Position numbers and translations under genes: made by a program. The notes under the pieces are model-generated. The model saw only the letters and a list, made by a program, of their open reading frames with translations. It was not told the DNA's origin and did not search any database. Positions 26,901-38,007 of a DNA stretch of 64,000 nucleotides are shown in pieces. The first letter of the stretch is position 1, and each line of letters opens with the position of its first letter. The stretch spans positions 1 to 64,000 of the forward strand of contig JADJTE010000014.1 of assembly GCA_016711295.1 (NCBI GenBank), in the 5' to 3' direction. This DNA comes from Sphingobacteriales bacterium. GTDB taxonomy: Bacteria; Bacteroidota; Bacteroidia; Chitinophagales; UBA2359.

Positions 26901-29900
26901 GAGACCTCGGGCGGTGTTTGGACGGTGGCATCGGGCAGCCCTGCAAGCGGAACATTTAATGCAACCAACGGCACTTTTACGCCGAATGGCAATGCCGTTG
27001 GCACCTTTACCTTTACTTATACCGTTACAGGCGCATCGGGTTGTCCGGGCACAGATAGCGAGACGGTGACGATTATCTTGACGAGTACGCCTAACGCGGG
27101 TGTAGCACAGTCGGCATTGTCGGTGTGCAATAACAGTACGACCCCTGTGGGTTTGTTCAGTCTTTTGACGAATGCGCAATCGGGCGGCGTTTGGACGGTG
27201 GCGAGTGGTAGCCCCGCAAGCGGAACGTTTAATGCTTCTAATGGCACTTTTACGCCGAATGGCAATGCGGTAGGCACTTTTACCTTTACTTATACCGTAA
27301 CGGGTGCTGCGGGTTGTCCGGGCACGGATAGCGAGACGGTGACGGTTATTTTGACGGGTGCGGTGAGCGCGGGCACAGCCTCAGCCCCTCAATCTGCTTG
27401 TGTGAATAGTACCAATGCAATTAGTTTGCTGAATTTATTGACGGGCGAGACCTCGGGCGGTGTCTGGACGGTGGCATCGGGTAGCCCTGCAAGCGGAACA
27501 TTTAATGCTTCTAATGGCACCTTTACGCCAAATGGCAATGCGGTAGGTACCTTTACCTTTACTTATACCGTTACAGGTGCTGCGGGTTGTCCTGGCACAG
27601 ATAGCGAGACGGTGACGATTATTTTGACGAGTACGCCTAACGCGGGTGTAGCACAGTCGGCATTGTCGGTGTGCAATAACAGTACGACCCCTGTGGGCTT
27701 GTTCAGTCTTTTGAGCAATGCGCAATCGGGTGGTGTTTGGACGGTGGCATCGGGTAGCCCTGCAAGCGGAACGTTTAATGCTTCTAATGGCACTTTTACG
27801 CCGAATGGCAATGCGGTAGGCACTTTTACCTTTACTTATACGGTGACAGGTGCTGCGGGTTGTCCGGGCACGGATAGCGAGACGGTGACGGTTATTTTGA
27901 CTGGTGCGGTGAGCGCGGGCACAGCCTCAGCCCCTCAATCTGCTTGTGTGAATAGCACGAATGCAATTAGTTTGCTGAATTTATTGACAGGCGAGACCTC
28001 GGGCGGTGTTTGGACTGTGGCATCGGGTAGCCCTGCGAGCGGAACATTTAATGCAACAAACGGCACCTTTACGCCAAATGGCAATGCCGTTGGAACATTC
28101 ACCTTTACTTATACCGTAACAGGTGCTGCGGGTTGTCCGGGCACAGATAGCGAGACGGTGACAATTATCCTGACGAGTACGCCTAACGCGGGTGTAGCAC
28201 AGTCGGCATTGTCGGTGTGCAATAACAGTACGACCCCCGTGGGTTTGTTCAGCCTTTTGACAAATGCGCAATCGGGTGGAGTTTGGACTGTGGCATCGGG
28301 TAGCCCCGCAAGCGGAACGTTCAATGCTTCAAATGGCACTTTTACGCCGAATGGCAATGCGGTAGGCACTTTTACCTTTACTTATACGGTGACAGGTGCT
28401 GCGGGTTGTCCGGGTACGGATAGCGAGACGGTGACGGTTATTTTGACGGGTGCGGTGAGCGCGGGCACAGCCTCAGCCCCTCAATCTGCTTGTGTGAATA
28501 GCACGAATGCAATTAGTTTGCTGAATTTATTGACAGGCGAGACCTCGGGCGGTGTTTGGACTGTGGCATCGGGTAGCCCTGCAAGCGGGACATTTAATGC
28601 AACAAACGGCACCTTTACACCGAATGGCAATGCCGTTGGAACATTCACCTTTACTTATACGGTGACAGGTGCTGCGGGTTGTCCGGGCACAGATAGCGAG
28701 ACGGTGACGATTATCCTGACGAGTACGCCTAACGCGGGTGTAGCGCAGTCTGCTTTGTCGGTTTGCAATAACAGTACGACCCCTGTGGGCTTGTTCAGTC
28801 TTTTGAGCAATGCGCAATCGGGTGGAGTTTGGACGGTGGCATCGGGTAGCCCCGCGAGCGGAACGTTCAATGCTTCAAATGGCACATTTACGCCGAATGG
28901 CAATGCGGTAGGCACTTTTACCTTTACTTATACGGTGACAGGTGCTGCGGGTTGTCCGGGCACGGATAGCGAGACGGTGACGGTTATTTTGACGGGTGCG
29001 GTGAGTGCGGGCACGGCATCAGCCCCTCAATCTGCTTGTGTGAATAGCACGAATGCGATTAGTTTGCTGAATTTATTGACGGGCGAGACCTCGGGCGGTG
29101 TTTGGACGGTGGCATCGGGTAGCCCTGCAAGCGGAACATTTAATGCAACAAACGGCACCTTTACACCGAATGGCAATGCCGTTGGAACATTCACCTTTAC
29201 TTATACGGTGACAGGTGCTGCGGGTTGTCCGGGCACAGATAGCGAGACGGTGACGATTATCCTGACGAGTACGCCTAACGCGGGTGTAGCGCAGTCTGCT
29301 TTGTCGGTGTGCAATAACAGTACGACCCCTGTGGGCTTGTTCAGTCTTTTGAGCAATGCGCAATCGGGTGGTGTTTGGACGGTGGCATCGGGTAGCCCCG
29401 CGAGCGGAACGTTCAATGCTTCAAATGGCACATTTACGCCGAATGGCAATGCGGTAGGCACTTTCACCTTTACTTATACGGTGACAGGTGCTGCGGGCTG
29501 TCCGGGCACGGATAGCGAGACGGTGACGGTTATTTTGACGGGTGCGGTGAGTGCGGGCACGGCATCAGCCCCTCAATCTGCTTGTGTGAATAGCACGAAT
29601 GCGATTAGTTTGCTGAATTTATTGACGGGCGAGACCTCGGGCGGTGTTTGGACGGTGGCATCGGGTAGCCCTGCAAGCGGAACATTTAATGCAACAAACG
29701 GCACCTTTACACCGAATGGCAATGCCGTTGGAACATTCACCTTTACTTATACGGTGACAGGTGCTGCGGGTTGTCCGGGCACAGATAGCGAGACGGTGAC
29801 GATTATCCTGACGAGTACGCCTAATGCGGGTGTAGCACAGTCGGCATTGTCGGTTTGCAATAACAGTACGACCCCTGTGGGCTTGTTCAGTCTTTTGAGC

Positions 29901-31788
29901 AATGCGCAATCGGGTGGAGTTTGGACTGTGGCATCGGGTAGCCCCGCAAGCGGAACGTTCAATGCTTCAAATGGCACTTTTACGCCGAATGGCAATGCGG
30001 TAGGCACTTTTACCTTTACTTATACGGTGACAGGTGCTGCGGGTTGTCCGGGCACGGATAGCGAGACGGTGACGGTTATTTTGACGGGTGCGGTGAGTGC
30101 GGGCATCAGCCCCTCAATCTGCTTGTGTGAATAGCACGAATGCGATTAGTTTGCTGAATTTATTGACAGGGGAGACCTCGGGCGGTGCTTGGACGGTGGC
30201 ATCGGGTAGCCCCGCGAGCGGAACATTTAATGCCTTAGACGGCACCTTTACGCCGAATGGTAATACAGTAGGTACCTTTTCTTTCACTTATGCAGTAACG
30301 GGCACACCGAGTTGTCCGGGTGCTGATAGCGAGACGGTGACGATTATCCTGACGAGTACGCCTAATGCGGGTGTAGCACAGTCGGCATTGTCGGTGTGCA
30401 ATAACAGTACGACCCCTGTGGGCTTGTTCAGTCTTTTGAGCAATGCGCAATCGGGTGGGGTTTGGACGGTGGCAAGCGGTAGTCCCGCGAGCGGAACGTT
30501 TAATGATGCAAATGGTACGTTCACACCGAGTGGGAATACCAATGGGAATTATTCGTTTACTTATACTGTGACGGGTGCTGCGGGTTGTCCGGGTACGGAT
30601 AGCGAGACGGTGACGGTAGTTTTAACCGATGTACTAAACGCGGGTACTGCTTTGCCGCCCTTGAATGCCTGTTTTAATGGAACCTTGACGATTGCTTTGA
30701 GTGCGCTTTTACAAGATGAAACACTTGGTGGAGTATGGTCGGTCAAGAGTGGTAGCCCTTTGATAGGTACATTTAATAGTGTTGGGGCATTTACACCTTT
30801 TGGCAATTCTGTTGGCACCTATGAGTTTACTTATACCTTAGAAAGTACAGGGGGATGTCTGGGGGGCAGCGAATCGGTGACGGTGCATTTAGTAGACCCA
30901 CATGCAGCAGGTACTTCTACAGCAGATACAGTATGTGTCAATAATACTGGTGCCGTTATATTAGCTAATTTATTGAGCCAAGAGACACAGGGCGGTACTT
31001 GGGGTCTTGTAGCAGGAGCACCCGTAGAAGCAACCTTTAATGCACTTTCAGGTACATTCGTGCCTAATGGAAATGCAGAAGGAAATTATCAATTTAGTTA
31101 TGCGGTAGTTGATACTTGTGGTAATATAGATAATACTGTCGTGCAAGTGCTTTTGAGCAATAGTGCTTGTTCCGAAGCCTGTCCCGAACCGAATATCGTG
31201 CTGAAAACGGGGTCGGATATTAATCCTGTCCTACCTGTATTGCTGTGCGAAACTGTTGGCTTTTTGAGTAGCGAGATTATTTACGAGTGGCAAGCCTATA
31301 CATTGATAAGTGGAGTGCAAACGCTGATAACCGGCGATATCGGTGAAGTGGACAAACCATATTATATCCGCGACATCTGCCAAGAGAGAGAGTGGTTAGA
31401 CCTATCTAATTGCGCTGCTGATGACCCCGACAAGAAAATAGTGTATGAGGTGATAACTACCAAAACCGATGGTACTTGTACGCGCAACGATACGATACAA
31501 GCCAATTTGTTAAAAGCCTCGTTGATTGATGGCATAGCATATAACCTTTCGCCGAACCCCACGGTGGGCGAACTGACTTTGGTAGTACAAAGTGCCGAAA
31601 TGGGCAATTTGATTTGGGATATTGCCGACCTAACAGGCAGGCGCGTGTGGGCGGGCAGTTACGACAAGGCTACTTCTGATGTGGCGAGCTATAATTTATC
31701 CATAGCACACCTACCGCAAGGCGTATACGTAGCACAAATACGAATGAATAACGATATAATACTCACTCAAAAAATAATCAAATTCTGA
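23903..31788 (+). CDS. Giant repetitive T9SS-secreted surface protein, frameshifted as read
   Basis: Read through several indels this is one gene for a protein of about 2,600 residues. It starts with a signal peptide (MKKNTVLILVLWAIAMANLEAQ) and a proprotein-convertase P-domain (about 54-212, with DIDIYVQSPTATNVVLMSD and GTWNLFINDD). Ig/PKD-like modules come next, then about 21 tandem modules of roughly 91 residues, and a T9SS sorting domain (NLSPNPTVGELTL to the end). The repeats suggest a long surface stalk or adhesin. Frame breaks lie near 25912, 26073, 26160, 26774 and 30104, all in or beside repeats, so assembly or consensus error is likely, though real decay is possible. It lies between the membrane kinase and an outer-membrane protein gene; a functional link to the eCIS is not shown. 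Confidence 0.85.
25460..30900 (+). repeat. Alternating 273-bp module repeats (546-bp pairs)
   Basis: Two module types alternate. A starts NAGVAQSALSVCNNSTTPVG and B starts SAGTASAPQSACVNSTNAIS. Both continue with GGVWTVASGSPASGTFNA and end in TDSETVT(V/I)ILT. Ten A and nine B modules are visible before two diverged modules at about 30640 and 30907. Near-identical copies show recent homogenisation or expansion. Confidence 0.93.
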
Positions 31789-31789
31789 T

Positions 31790-33562
31790 ATGAAAACCAT
31801 TACACACGCTATTTTATGCTTGTTGGCATTGCTGTTCATCTCTCTGCCCCTTGCCCAAGCCCAAGACATAGATAAAACGGAGGCTGAAAAGCGCGTCAAA
31901 AAGCTATTTCAGGACTATGAGTATTACGGCACCTTAGTCGAAAGTTTTAACGACGAAACAGTATCGGAGAGCGTTATTGCGCAGTTTAAAAACCTGTTCG
32001 ACGCATCGGCAACGGTTCATACCGACATTAAACAATCGGACAGCTACGGAGAGAAATTATCGCTGACTGCTTATGTAAATGAACTGAAAACGTGGTATCC
32101 GTCGGGTTTGAGCGTATCGTTAAGCCCGCCGCAGTTGGGGGCAATCACTTGTAACAAGGGTAGATGCCAAATAACAGTACCCGTTACCAAATCAATGGGA
32201 GGCTTGACCAAAGCAGGTGTCGATTTTCGAGACAGCGATATTTTGCTCCACTTCGTAGTAGGGTTCGATGAAGGGCTGCAAAACTTCAAGATACTGAACA
32301 TCAAAGGTGGCGACGAAGGCGATACAGAACCACCCGTAGCCGTAAAGCCCGACAAAAAGCCGCCCAAAACTGATAGCGCACCCTTAGATAAGCCAAGCGC
32401 AAAAGCCGATAAACCTAAGCCCGACAAGCCAAAAGCAGATAAGGTAAAAACAGAACGCTTGAAACCGATTAAAAACAAACCAGTTAAAACCGAAAATGTA
32501 TTTGCCAAAGGCAATCAACAGAAAGCCCGCCGCAGTATGGTGGGTATTTATGGCGGATTGGGTTGGACTTGGTTGGCAAGTACCGCCAATTTTTCGCCGA
32601 TTAGCGGCGGCAATTCGGAGGCATTGAGTACAGCGGACAACCGATTTAAAGAAGATTTCTCGCTGGGTACGCGACCGTTGTCCTATCGCGCTGTATTAGG
32701 GCTTAATCGCTTTGGGCTAACGTATCAACAATATTTGGGCGAAAAATTTGGTTTTACAGTCGGGATTGGCCTGCATACCTATCAATCGGCGATACAAGGC
32801 GATATAAGTGCGCAAACATACACAGTAGACAACAACGAAACGGGTAGTCCAGAGACGGATAATACCGCCTTTACACGTGGTTTTGAAGCCAAGGGGTTAA
32901 AAGAAAATTACCAATATAGCAGCCTCGAATTGTTTTTGGGCGCACAGTACCAATGGTATTCTTATGTCCGCAATAACCCTTTTCGACCCTATATAAAAGG
33001 CGGTCTAACACTGGCAATCTCCTCTTTTGCGCCCCAAGTAACCTTTGATGGTAATATTAACAGCTCGGCAACTTACAGGCAAAATGGAGGGAATTATACC
33101 CTGACCTATGACGAAAGCGGACAGAATAAGGGCAAGGTATTCACCGATGTTTATTGGATTTATGGCGATAATAGCATTGTGTCAGATAGGCACGCCACCA
33201 CCGAATTGATACCTGCCGCAGCTGCCCTCAATATCAGTCCCACCGCCGAATTGGGTTTTGACTGGGCTTTGGATAAAAGTGGTACTTGGTTCTTTGGGGC
33301 TGCTGCGAGATTGAGTATGGGCTTATTATCTGTATTCGGCTCGACTAATACCGATATATATGGCAATGGCAATGCCGAAAATTTATTGCTCAAACGCCAT
33401 TATACCAGCACAGACCCTAACTTAGATGCTTACTATGCCTATACGCCCTTGTCAGAAAACAGCTACGAATATCGCAGTATTCATGGGGCAGATACGCAAA
33501 CCAAGCCCCATTTTATGGGCTTTAATATAGCATTGAAATATGTTTTTAAAAAAGGGAAATAG
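31790..33562 (+). CDS. Exported protein with NTF2-like domain and outer-membrane barrel
   Basis: The 590-residue protein has a signal peptide ending LPLAQAQ. An alpha+beta N-terminal domain follows (about 25-170, with FDASATVHTDIKQSD and YVNELKTWYP) whose layout recalls the C-terminal domain of the three lipoproteins downstream. A Lys/Pro-rich linker (about 180-245) follows. The C-terminal third has alternating aromatic strands ending NIALKYVFKKGK, typical of an outer-membrane beta-barrel. The linker could cross or contact peptidoglycan. The start is one base after the adhesin stop codon, so coexpression is likely. The role is unknown; an envelope docking or stabilising function is one possibility. 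Confidence 0.6.
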   Translation: MKTITHAILCLLALLFISLPLAQAQDIDKTEAEKRVKKLFQDYEYYGTLVESFNDETVSESVIAQFKNLFDASATVHTDIKQSDSYGEKLSLTAYVNELKTWYPSGLSVSLSPPQLGAITCNKGRCQITVPVTKSMGGLTKAGVDFRDSDILLHFVVGFDEGLQNFKILNIKGGDEGDTEPPVAVKPDKKPPKTDSAPLDKPSAKADKPKPDKPKADKVKTERLKPIKNKPVKTENVFAKGNQQKARRSMVGIYGGLGWTWLASTANFSPISGGNSEALSTADNRFKEDFSLGTRPLSYRAVLGLNRFGLTYQQYLGEKFGFTVGIGLHTYQSAIQGDISAQTYTVDNNETGSPETDNTAFTRGFEAKGLKENYQYSSLELFLGAQYQWYSYVRNNPFRPYIKGGLTLAISSFAPQVTFDGNINSSATYRQNGGNYTLTYDESGQNKGKVFTDVYWIYGDNSIVSDRHATTELIPAAAALNISPTAELGFDWALDKSGTWFFGAAARLSMGLLSVFGSTNTDIYGNGNAENLLLKRHYTSTDPNLDAYYAYTPLSENSYEYRSIHGADTQTKPHFMGFNIALKYVFKKGK

Positions 33563-33613
33563 GAACAAAACTAAAAACAAGGCATCACCTCAACTTTCCA
33601 TATTGTACCTCTT

Positions 33614-34224
33614 ATGAGATATATCTACGCGCGTTACTTCCTAACTATTGTTGCTGCGGTGATAGGGCTGTGTACGGCTTGTGTGCGCAATCAGCCTAAT
33701 AGCGAAACCTCAAATATACCTACAGAAGACACCCTTGCATGGGCAAGTGCCGATACTGCTTGTAACGATATAGATACGATAGCCATGCCCGTCAAAACAG
33801 AAGATATGTTGGCAAAAAACCCGTCAAACTGTCCGAGATTAAAAATGAGAAAGCTATTACGGCTAAAATCATCGAAACGGTAGCTCCCGAAAAAGCTGAC
33901 CAAGCCGTCAAACCCGCCGCAGGCGGTACGAAAGGAGATTCGTTGCAAACCAAATTTAACCTATTGACCAATGACAGATTGGGTAATATGGAAAAAATAA
34001 CAGTTATCAAGGATATACAGAACCAATTTGCCGACAAATCGTCCGACCGCGTGTCGGGTAAATTTGTCGGCGAAGCAAAACCCAAATACAGCATCATCGA
34101 ATATTTGCGCCGCATCAAAATGACCAATTCGCGCAAGGTGCATATCAAAGACATCAAAACCGACGGCAGTGGCAAAATAGAGCGTATCGTAGTCGAAGAA
34201 ATCGACGAGTCAAGTATCCGATAG
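33614..34224 (+). CDS. Lipoprotein 1 of three with shared C-terminal domain, frameshifted as read
   Basis: A lipoprotein signal is visible (MRYIYARYFLTIVAAVIGLCTAC, cysteine as lipidation site). The frame breaks at the A6 run 33814-33819; one more A gives LAKKPVKLSEIKNEK and continues without a stop to 34224, about 203 residues. The C-terminal 90 residues (LTNDRLGNMEKITVIKDIQ, YSIIEYLRRIKM, HIKDIKTDGSGKIERIVVEE) form the domain also seen in the next two genes. It probably faces the periplasm from the outer or inner membrane. Function unknown. Confidence 0.65.
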
Positions 34225-34268
34225 TCTAAAAATACAACAAATAATTGCATATTTAATAAATAAAATTT

Positions 34269-35110
34269 ATGTACACAAATTATTCTTTTGGCAACAAGCG
34301 ATTTTTTCATATCATTATTCGTAGCCTATCATCAGGCGGGTATTTTTTACTTCTTATTGCGATGATAATTTCGTATAGCGGCTGCAAAGGAGGTTCGTCA
34401 AGCGACGGCGACCCTGTTTTGGCGGGCGATGGCAAAAATATACCTATCACACCAATGGAAAGCGAACCCCAAACTCCTGCCGAACAACCGCAAAGCGACC
34501 CCTCGCTACCCCCAATCCTACGACGAATACATCGACAGCGCCTAATACCAAGGCGACCAATACCCCAGCAACAGTATCGACACCCAATCCCAATCAGAAC
34601 AGCGGCAAAAAGGGGGCGACGACCTACTACCCACCTGCTACCAGCACCCAATCCAATAAGCCTGCAGCTATAGTAGCCGAAAATACACCCGCACCCGTCT
34701 ATACACCACCCGCTACGAACAAATCTACCCCCGTTTATCCACCGCCTGCGAAAACCGACCCCGACCCCACGCCCGTCCAACCCGTAGCTATCGAAACGCC
34801 CAAATCAACCAAAGCCCCTCCTGCTGCGCCTACCATTAATAGCAATAAGATAAAAGTCGATTTGCAGCGAAAACTCATCGATTTATCGCGCAAACCCCGC
34901 GATTCGCGCCTTATGTCCGATATCAGGGGTTATTTCGCCAGCACAAAGCAAGCAGGCGTTATCAGCACAGACAAACGACAATACTCTGTCGAACAATACT
35001 TAGTCACCATCAATATGAGCGGCGAGATGGATATACATATTACCGACATCGATGTAGATAATACAGGAAAAATTACACGAATCAGCATCGAGCAAACAGA
35101 ACTAAAATAA
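34269..35110 (+). CDS. Lipoprotein 2 of three with shared C-terminal domain, frameshifted as read
   Basis: The lipobox region is IISYSGC and the sequence after it (DGDPVLAGDGKNIPITPME) closely matches lipoprotein 3. A long Pro/Thr/Asn-rich linker follows, then the C-terminal domain (LQRKLIDLSRKPRDSRLMSD, YSVEQYLVTINMSGEMDI). The frame breaks at the C4 run 34499-34502; one added C restores DPLATPNPTTNTS and joins both parts into about 281 residues. The linker length suggests the domain is held away from the membrane. Function unknown. Confidence 0.65.
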
Positions 35111-35210
35111 ACATAGCGACGGATAAAACCCTATCTGCTACGGATTTCCAAGACACAGCCAAGCCACCAACACTATTACTCATAGGCAAATTGCCCAAAA
35201 ATAATCACCC

Positions 35211-36353
35211 ATGACTTCAAATTCCCCGCGCTTAACTACTTATCGCCTTGTATGGGCTATGCTGGGCATTTTTGTCCTATTGTTAGTACTGCCCGGCTGC
35301 GGTAGCGAACCCAAGCAAACTTTGGACGGCAATCCTGTTTTGTCGGGCAATGACAAATTAGTACCTACTTCGCCCATGGAAGAACCCGTAAAGGATACAG
35401 CCCAATTGCACGAAATGCGTAAGCTAACAGAGGCTATGATGAAGCAACAAAAGGAAACAGGCAAAGAAGGTGCAACTGCTCCGCCCCCTGCCGCACCTAC
35501 TTATACAGCACCGCCTCCACCTCCGCCTCCTGCGCCCAAGCCCGTGGACATGAGTGGCGTGCAAAAAGCCGTTGCCGCCTTGCAAAATATAGACCAATTA
35601 GACCAACGTGCCAACGCCGCAGAGCAGGCCGCCTCAAAAGCCGAACAACGCACACGGGCTGCCCAACAAGCAGCTAATATAGCCGAGAGCCAAGCAGCCG
35701 ACAAAAAATGCCCCGAATTGTCTGCTATTAGACAGGAAACCGCCAAAGTCGAAAAAGCGGTGACTAATGCTTCGGTGCGCAGCAATAGTGCCCGAAAATC
35801 GGCGGGCAAAGTAACTGATATGACCGGCGATGTGCGCAAAAAATTGGGGCAAATCAATGCAAATATGGCAAGTAGTGCCGATGCTAATGCCACTATCGCC
35901 ATGGCGCAAACAGCCCAGAATACGTATAATAAATTATTGGCAGACCTAAGCAGTGCCGAAAAAGAAGCCGAAGCCGCCGCCAAAGAAGCGGGAAACGCCG
36001 AAACCGCTGCCTACAACGCCAAAAACATAGCCGCAGAGTGCAAAGCGGGCAAGACGAATAGCTCTCCCTTGGGAGCTAATAAAAATAAAATAAAAACCAA
36101 TTTGGAACAAAACCTAATGGATTTGTCGCGTAACCCACGCAACCTACGTATTATTTCCGATATTAAAGAGCATTTCGACAATGTAACACAGAAAGGCGTT
36201 ATTAGCACCGAGAAAGGCAAATATTCGGTCGAGCAGTACATCACCAAATTAAACCTTAGTGGAGCTATGGATATCCAAATAACAGACCTATCTATCGACA
36301 ATGACGGAAAAGTATCCGATGTAGAGATAGAAGAAACAAAATTAGATAAATAA
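35211..36353 (+). CDS. Lipoprotein 3 of three with coiled-coil and shared C-terminal domain
   Basis: The 380-residue protein has a lipoprotein signal (lipobox VLPGC), then DGNPVLSGNDKLVPTSPMEE like lipoprotein 2 and a proline-rich stretch. An Ala/Glu/Lys-rich coiled coil spans about 118-280. The common C-terminal domain (about 290-378) reads LEQNLMDLSRNPRNLRIISD and YSVEQYITKLNLSGAMDIQI. The coiled coil is of the Lpp/TolA-like Ala-rich kind and could span the periplasm. Three tandem paralogs with different spacers suggest subunits of one envelope structure. No family name is recognised. Confidence 0.7.
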   Translation: MTSNSPRLTTYRLVWAMLGIFVLLLVLPGCGSEPKQTLDGNPVLSGNDKLVPTSPMEEPVKDTAQLHEMRKLTEAMMKQQKETGKEGATAPPPAAPTYTAPPPPPPPAPKPVDMSGVQKAVAALQNIDQLDQRANAAEQAASKAEQRTRAAQQAANIAESQAADKKCPELSAIRQETAKVEKAVTNASVRSNSARKSAGKVTDMTGDVRKKLGQINANMASSADANATIAMAQTAQNTYNKLLADLSSAEKEAEAAAKEAGNAETAAYNAKNIAAECKAGKTNSSPLGANKNKIKTNLEQNLMDLSRNPRNLRIISDIKEHFDNVTQKGVISTEKGKYSVEQYITKLNLSGAMDIQITDLSIDNDGKVSDVEIEETKLDK

Positions 36354-36361
36354 GCAGTTTT

Positions 36362-37999
36362 ATGCACTACACTCAGCCTTTTTGGGAATTATGTCTACGA
36401 TGTCTTTTTTTGTGTTGCTTTTTATATCCCATACAAGCAAAAAGCAATCCTACTGCCGAAACGCAGCGTTATTACCTCGATATCCCGAAAGCCTATCTCG
36501 ATAATCCCGATTTTAAGTACGGTTTCGAGCGCATCGACGACCCACCCTATACGCGCGACGTATTCCGATTTCAGCAATACGCCTTAGTGTGGCGTACCAA
36601 AGCTGTAAAAGGCTATTTTAAATACGCGAGTGCCGATGGCAAAACATTCGAACCCATTGAAAAGCCCGCCATACCTGTGGGCTTCCTCATTGCGCAGCGC
36701 AACCTCGTGTATGAATGGCGCGGAGACGAGCGCAGTGCTAATGTACCAACCTTTGAATTGGCTTGGACATGCAGCCCCTCTAATAAACAAAGCGAAAGAA
36801 TACCCCTCGAACAAGTATTTAGAGATGTGATGCGCGAAAAAGTGGGCAATAGCGGCGGCGCACTCAATGCCTCCAATTTACACCTCATTATCCCGAACCA
36901 GCCCAATTTAGACGACCCCAGCAAAACCAAAATCTTGCTGTGGAACAAATCGGCAGCTACCCAAGTATCTTTCGACCCCAATTACCGAACAGATAGCCAC
37001 AGAACCACCGACAGCACCTACCAACTGCACATACCGACTGCCGACCTCAACCAAACCGATTTCCAGTATGGTTTGGAAAAAGGCGAATTTGTATCGAGCG
37101 ATAAAATGGCTTATACCTATAAACCCGTATTTTATAACAACGAGCAAAAATATTATTTCAAGTATTTTAAAAACAAAAGTGAATTTGCCGCCAACCGAAA
37201 CGAAAGTGATACGCTGTTACAAGCTTATTTTGTACTCACAGTATTGGGCAATGACCTGCAAGCCTCCGATTTCGATTTTAAGCGCGTACCCGCCGACCGC
37301 AAAAACCGCATCAGACCCCTCAGCCAATTATTTATCGATTACTTTGCAAATGTCCGAAAAGAAAACATCAGAAATGCCTACCTATTCTACGATACCGACC
37401 CCGACCCCGAAGAAGAACGCCTCAACCGACTCGTGTTATGGAATGACGTACTCGTTAGCAATATCTCGTTTGAAGTGCCCCAAGCCTATTTCTATGTCGA
37501 TATGCACAAAACAATAGACCGAGATGTACTTATTCGCGAACTTGAAGAGCAGATGGCTATTCTGGACGGCAAAAACAAAAAATTTGTCCTATACATCAGC
37601 AACGGCGAATCGCCCCTAATAGCCGAAGACCTCAAAGCATTTAAGCAAATTATGCTTCGCTTATGGACGATATCGCCGCCCGCCCCGTCCGTAGGATATG
37701 ATGGCGAGACCATCAAGACAAAAATAGGACCTGATATCGAATTTTTAGCACAAAATGATGTCGATTTCCATTTTTATGCCTCCGACAACCTATGTAGTAA
37801 TTCGCTGGCTAAACTCGTCAATACCATCTTATCGAATCAAGCACACGATAAAACCAATGTCTACATACACTTAGAAGCACAAGATAAAAGCGATAATACT
37901 TATTTCTCGAAATGCCGCTATCAGAATGACAAAGCAGCACTAAAACCCGACTGCCTCAAAATCATTCGCGATAAAAATACATCTTGCAACTGTCCATAA
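36362..37999 (+). CDS. Exported protein with duplicated domain and vWA-like C-terminus
   Basis: The 545-residue protein has a signal peptide ending YPIQAK. Two similar domains follow: the first begins YYLDIPKAYLDNPDFKYGFE and ends KTKILLWN, the second begins YQLHIPTADLNQTDFQYGLE and ends LNRLVLWN. The last 150 residues (KKFVLYISNGESPLIAEDLK, VDFHFYASDNLC) look like a Rossmann or vWA-type fold. It ends CNCP. It lies 8 bases after lipoprotein 3 and 8 bases before the first TssR-like gene, so it is in that operon. I do not recognise a named family. Confidence 0.55.
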   Translation: MHYTQPFWELCLRCLFLCCFLYPIQAKSNPTAETQRYYLDIPKAYLDNPDFKYGFERIDDPPYTRDVFRFQQYALVWRTKAVKGYFKYASADGKTFEPIEKPAIPVGFLIAQRNLVYEWRGDERSANVPTFELAWTCSPSNKQSERIPLEQVFRDVMREKVGNSGGALNASNLHLIIPNQPNLDDPSKTKILLWNKSAATQVSFDPNYRTDSHRTTDSTYQLHIPTADLNQTDFQYGLEKGEFVSSDKMAYTYKPVFYNNEQKYYFKYFKNKSEFAANRNESDTLLQAYFVLTVLGNDLQASDFDFKRVPADRKNRIRPLSQLFIDYFANVRKENIRNAYLFYDTDPDPEEERLNRLVLWNDVLVSNISFEVPQAYFYVDMHKTIDRDVLIRELEEQMAILDGKNKKFVLYISNGESPLIAEDLKAFKQIMLRLWTISPPAPSVGYDGETIKTKIGPDIEFLAQNDVDFHFYASDNLCSNSLAKLVNTILSNQAHDKTNVYIHLEAQDKSDNTYFSKCRYQNDKAALKPDCLKIIRDKNTSCNCP

Positions 38000-38007
38000 A
38001 TATATAT

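Noticed and set aside
26342..30450. Series of regularly spaced minus-strand frames of 82-96 codons
   Set aside because: They repeat every 546 bases opposite the adhesin modules and are antisense shadows of the coding repeat.
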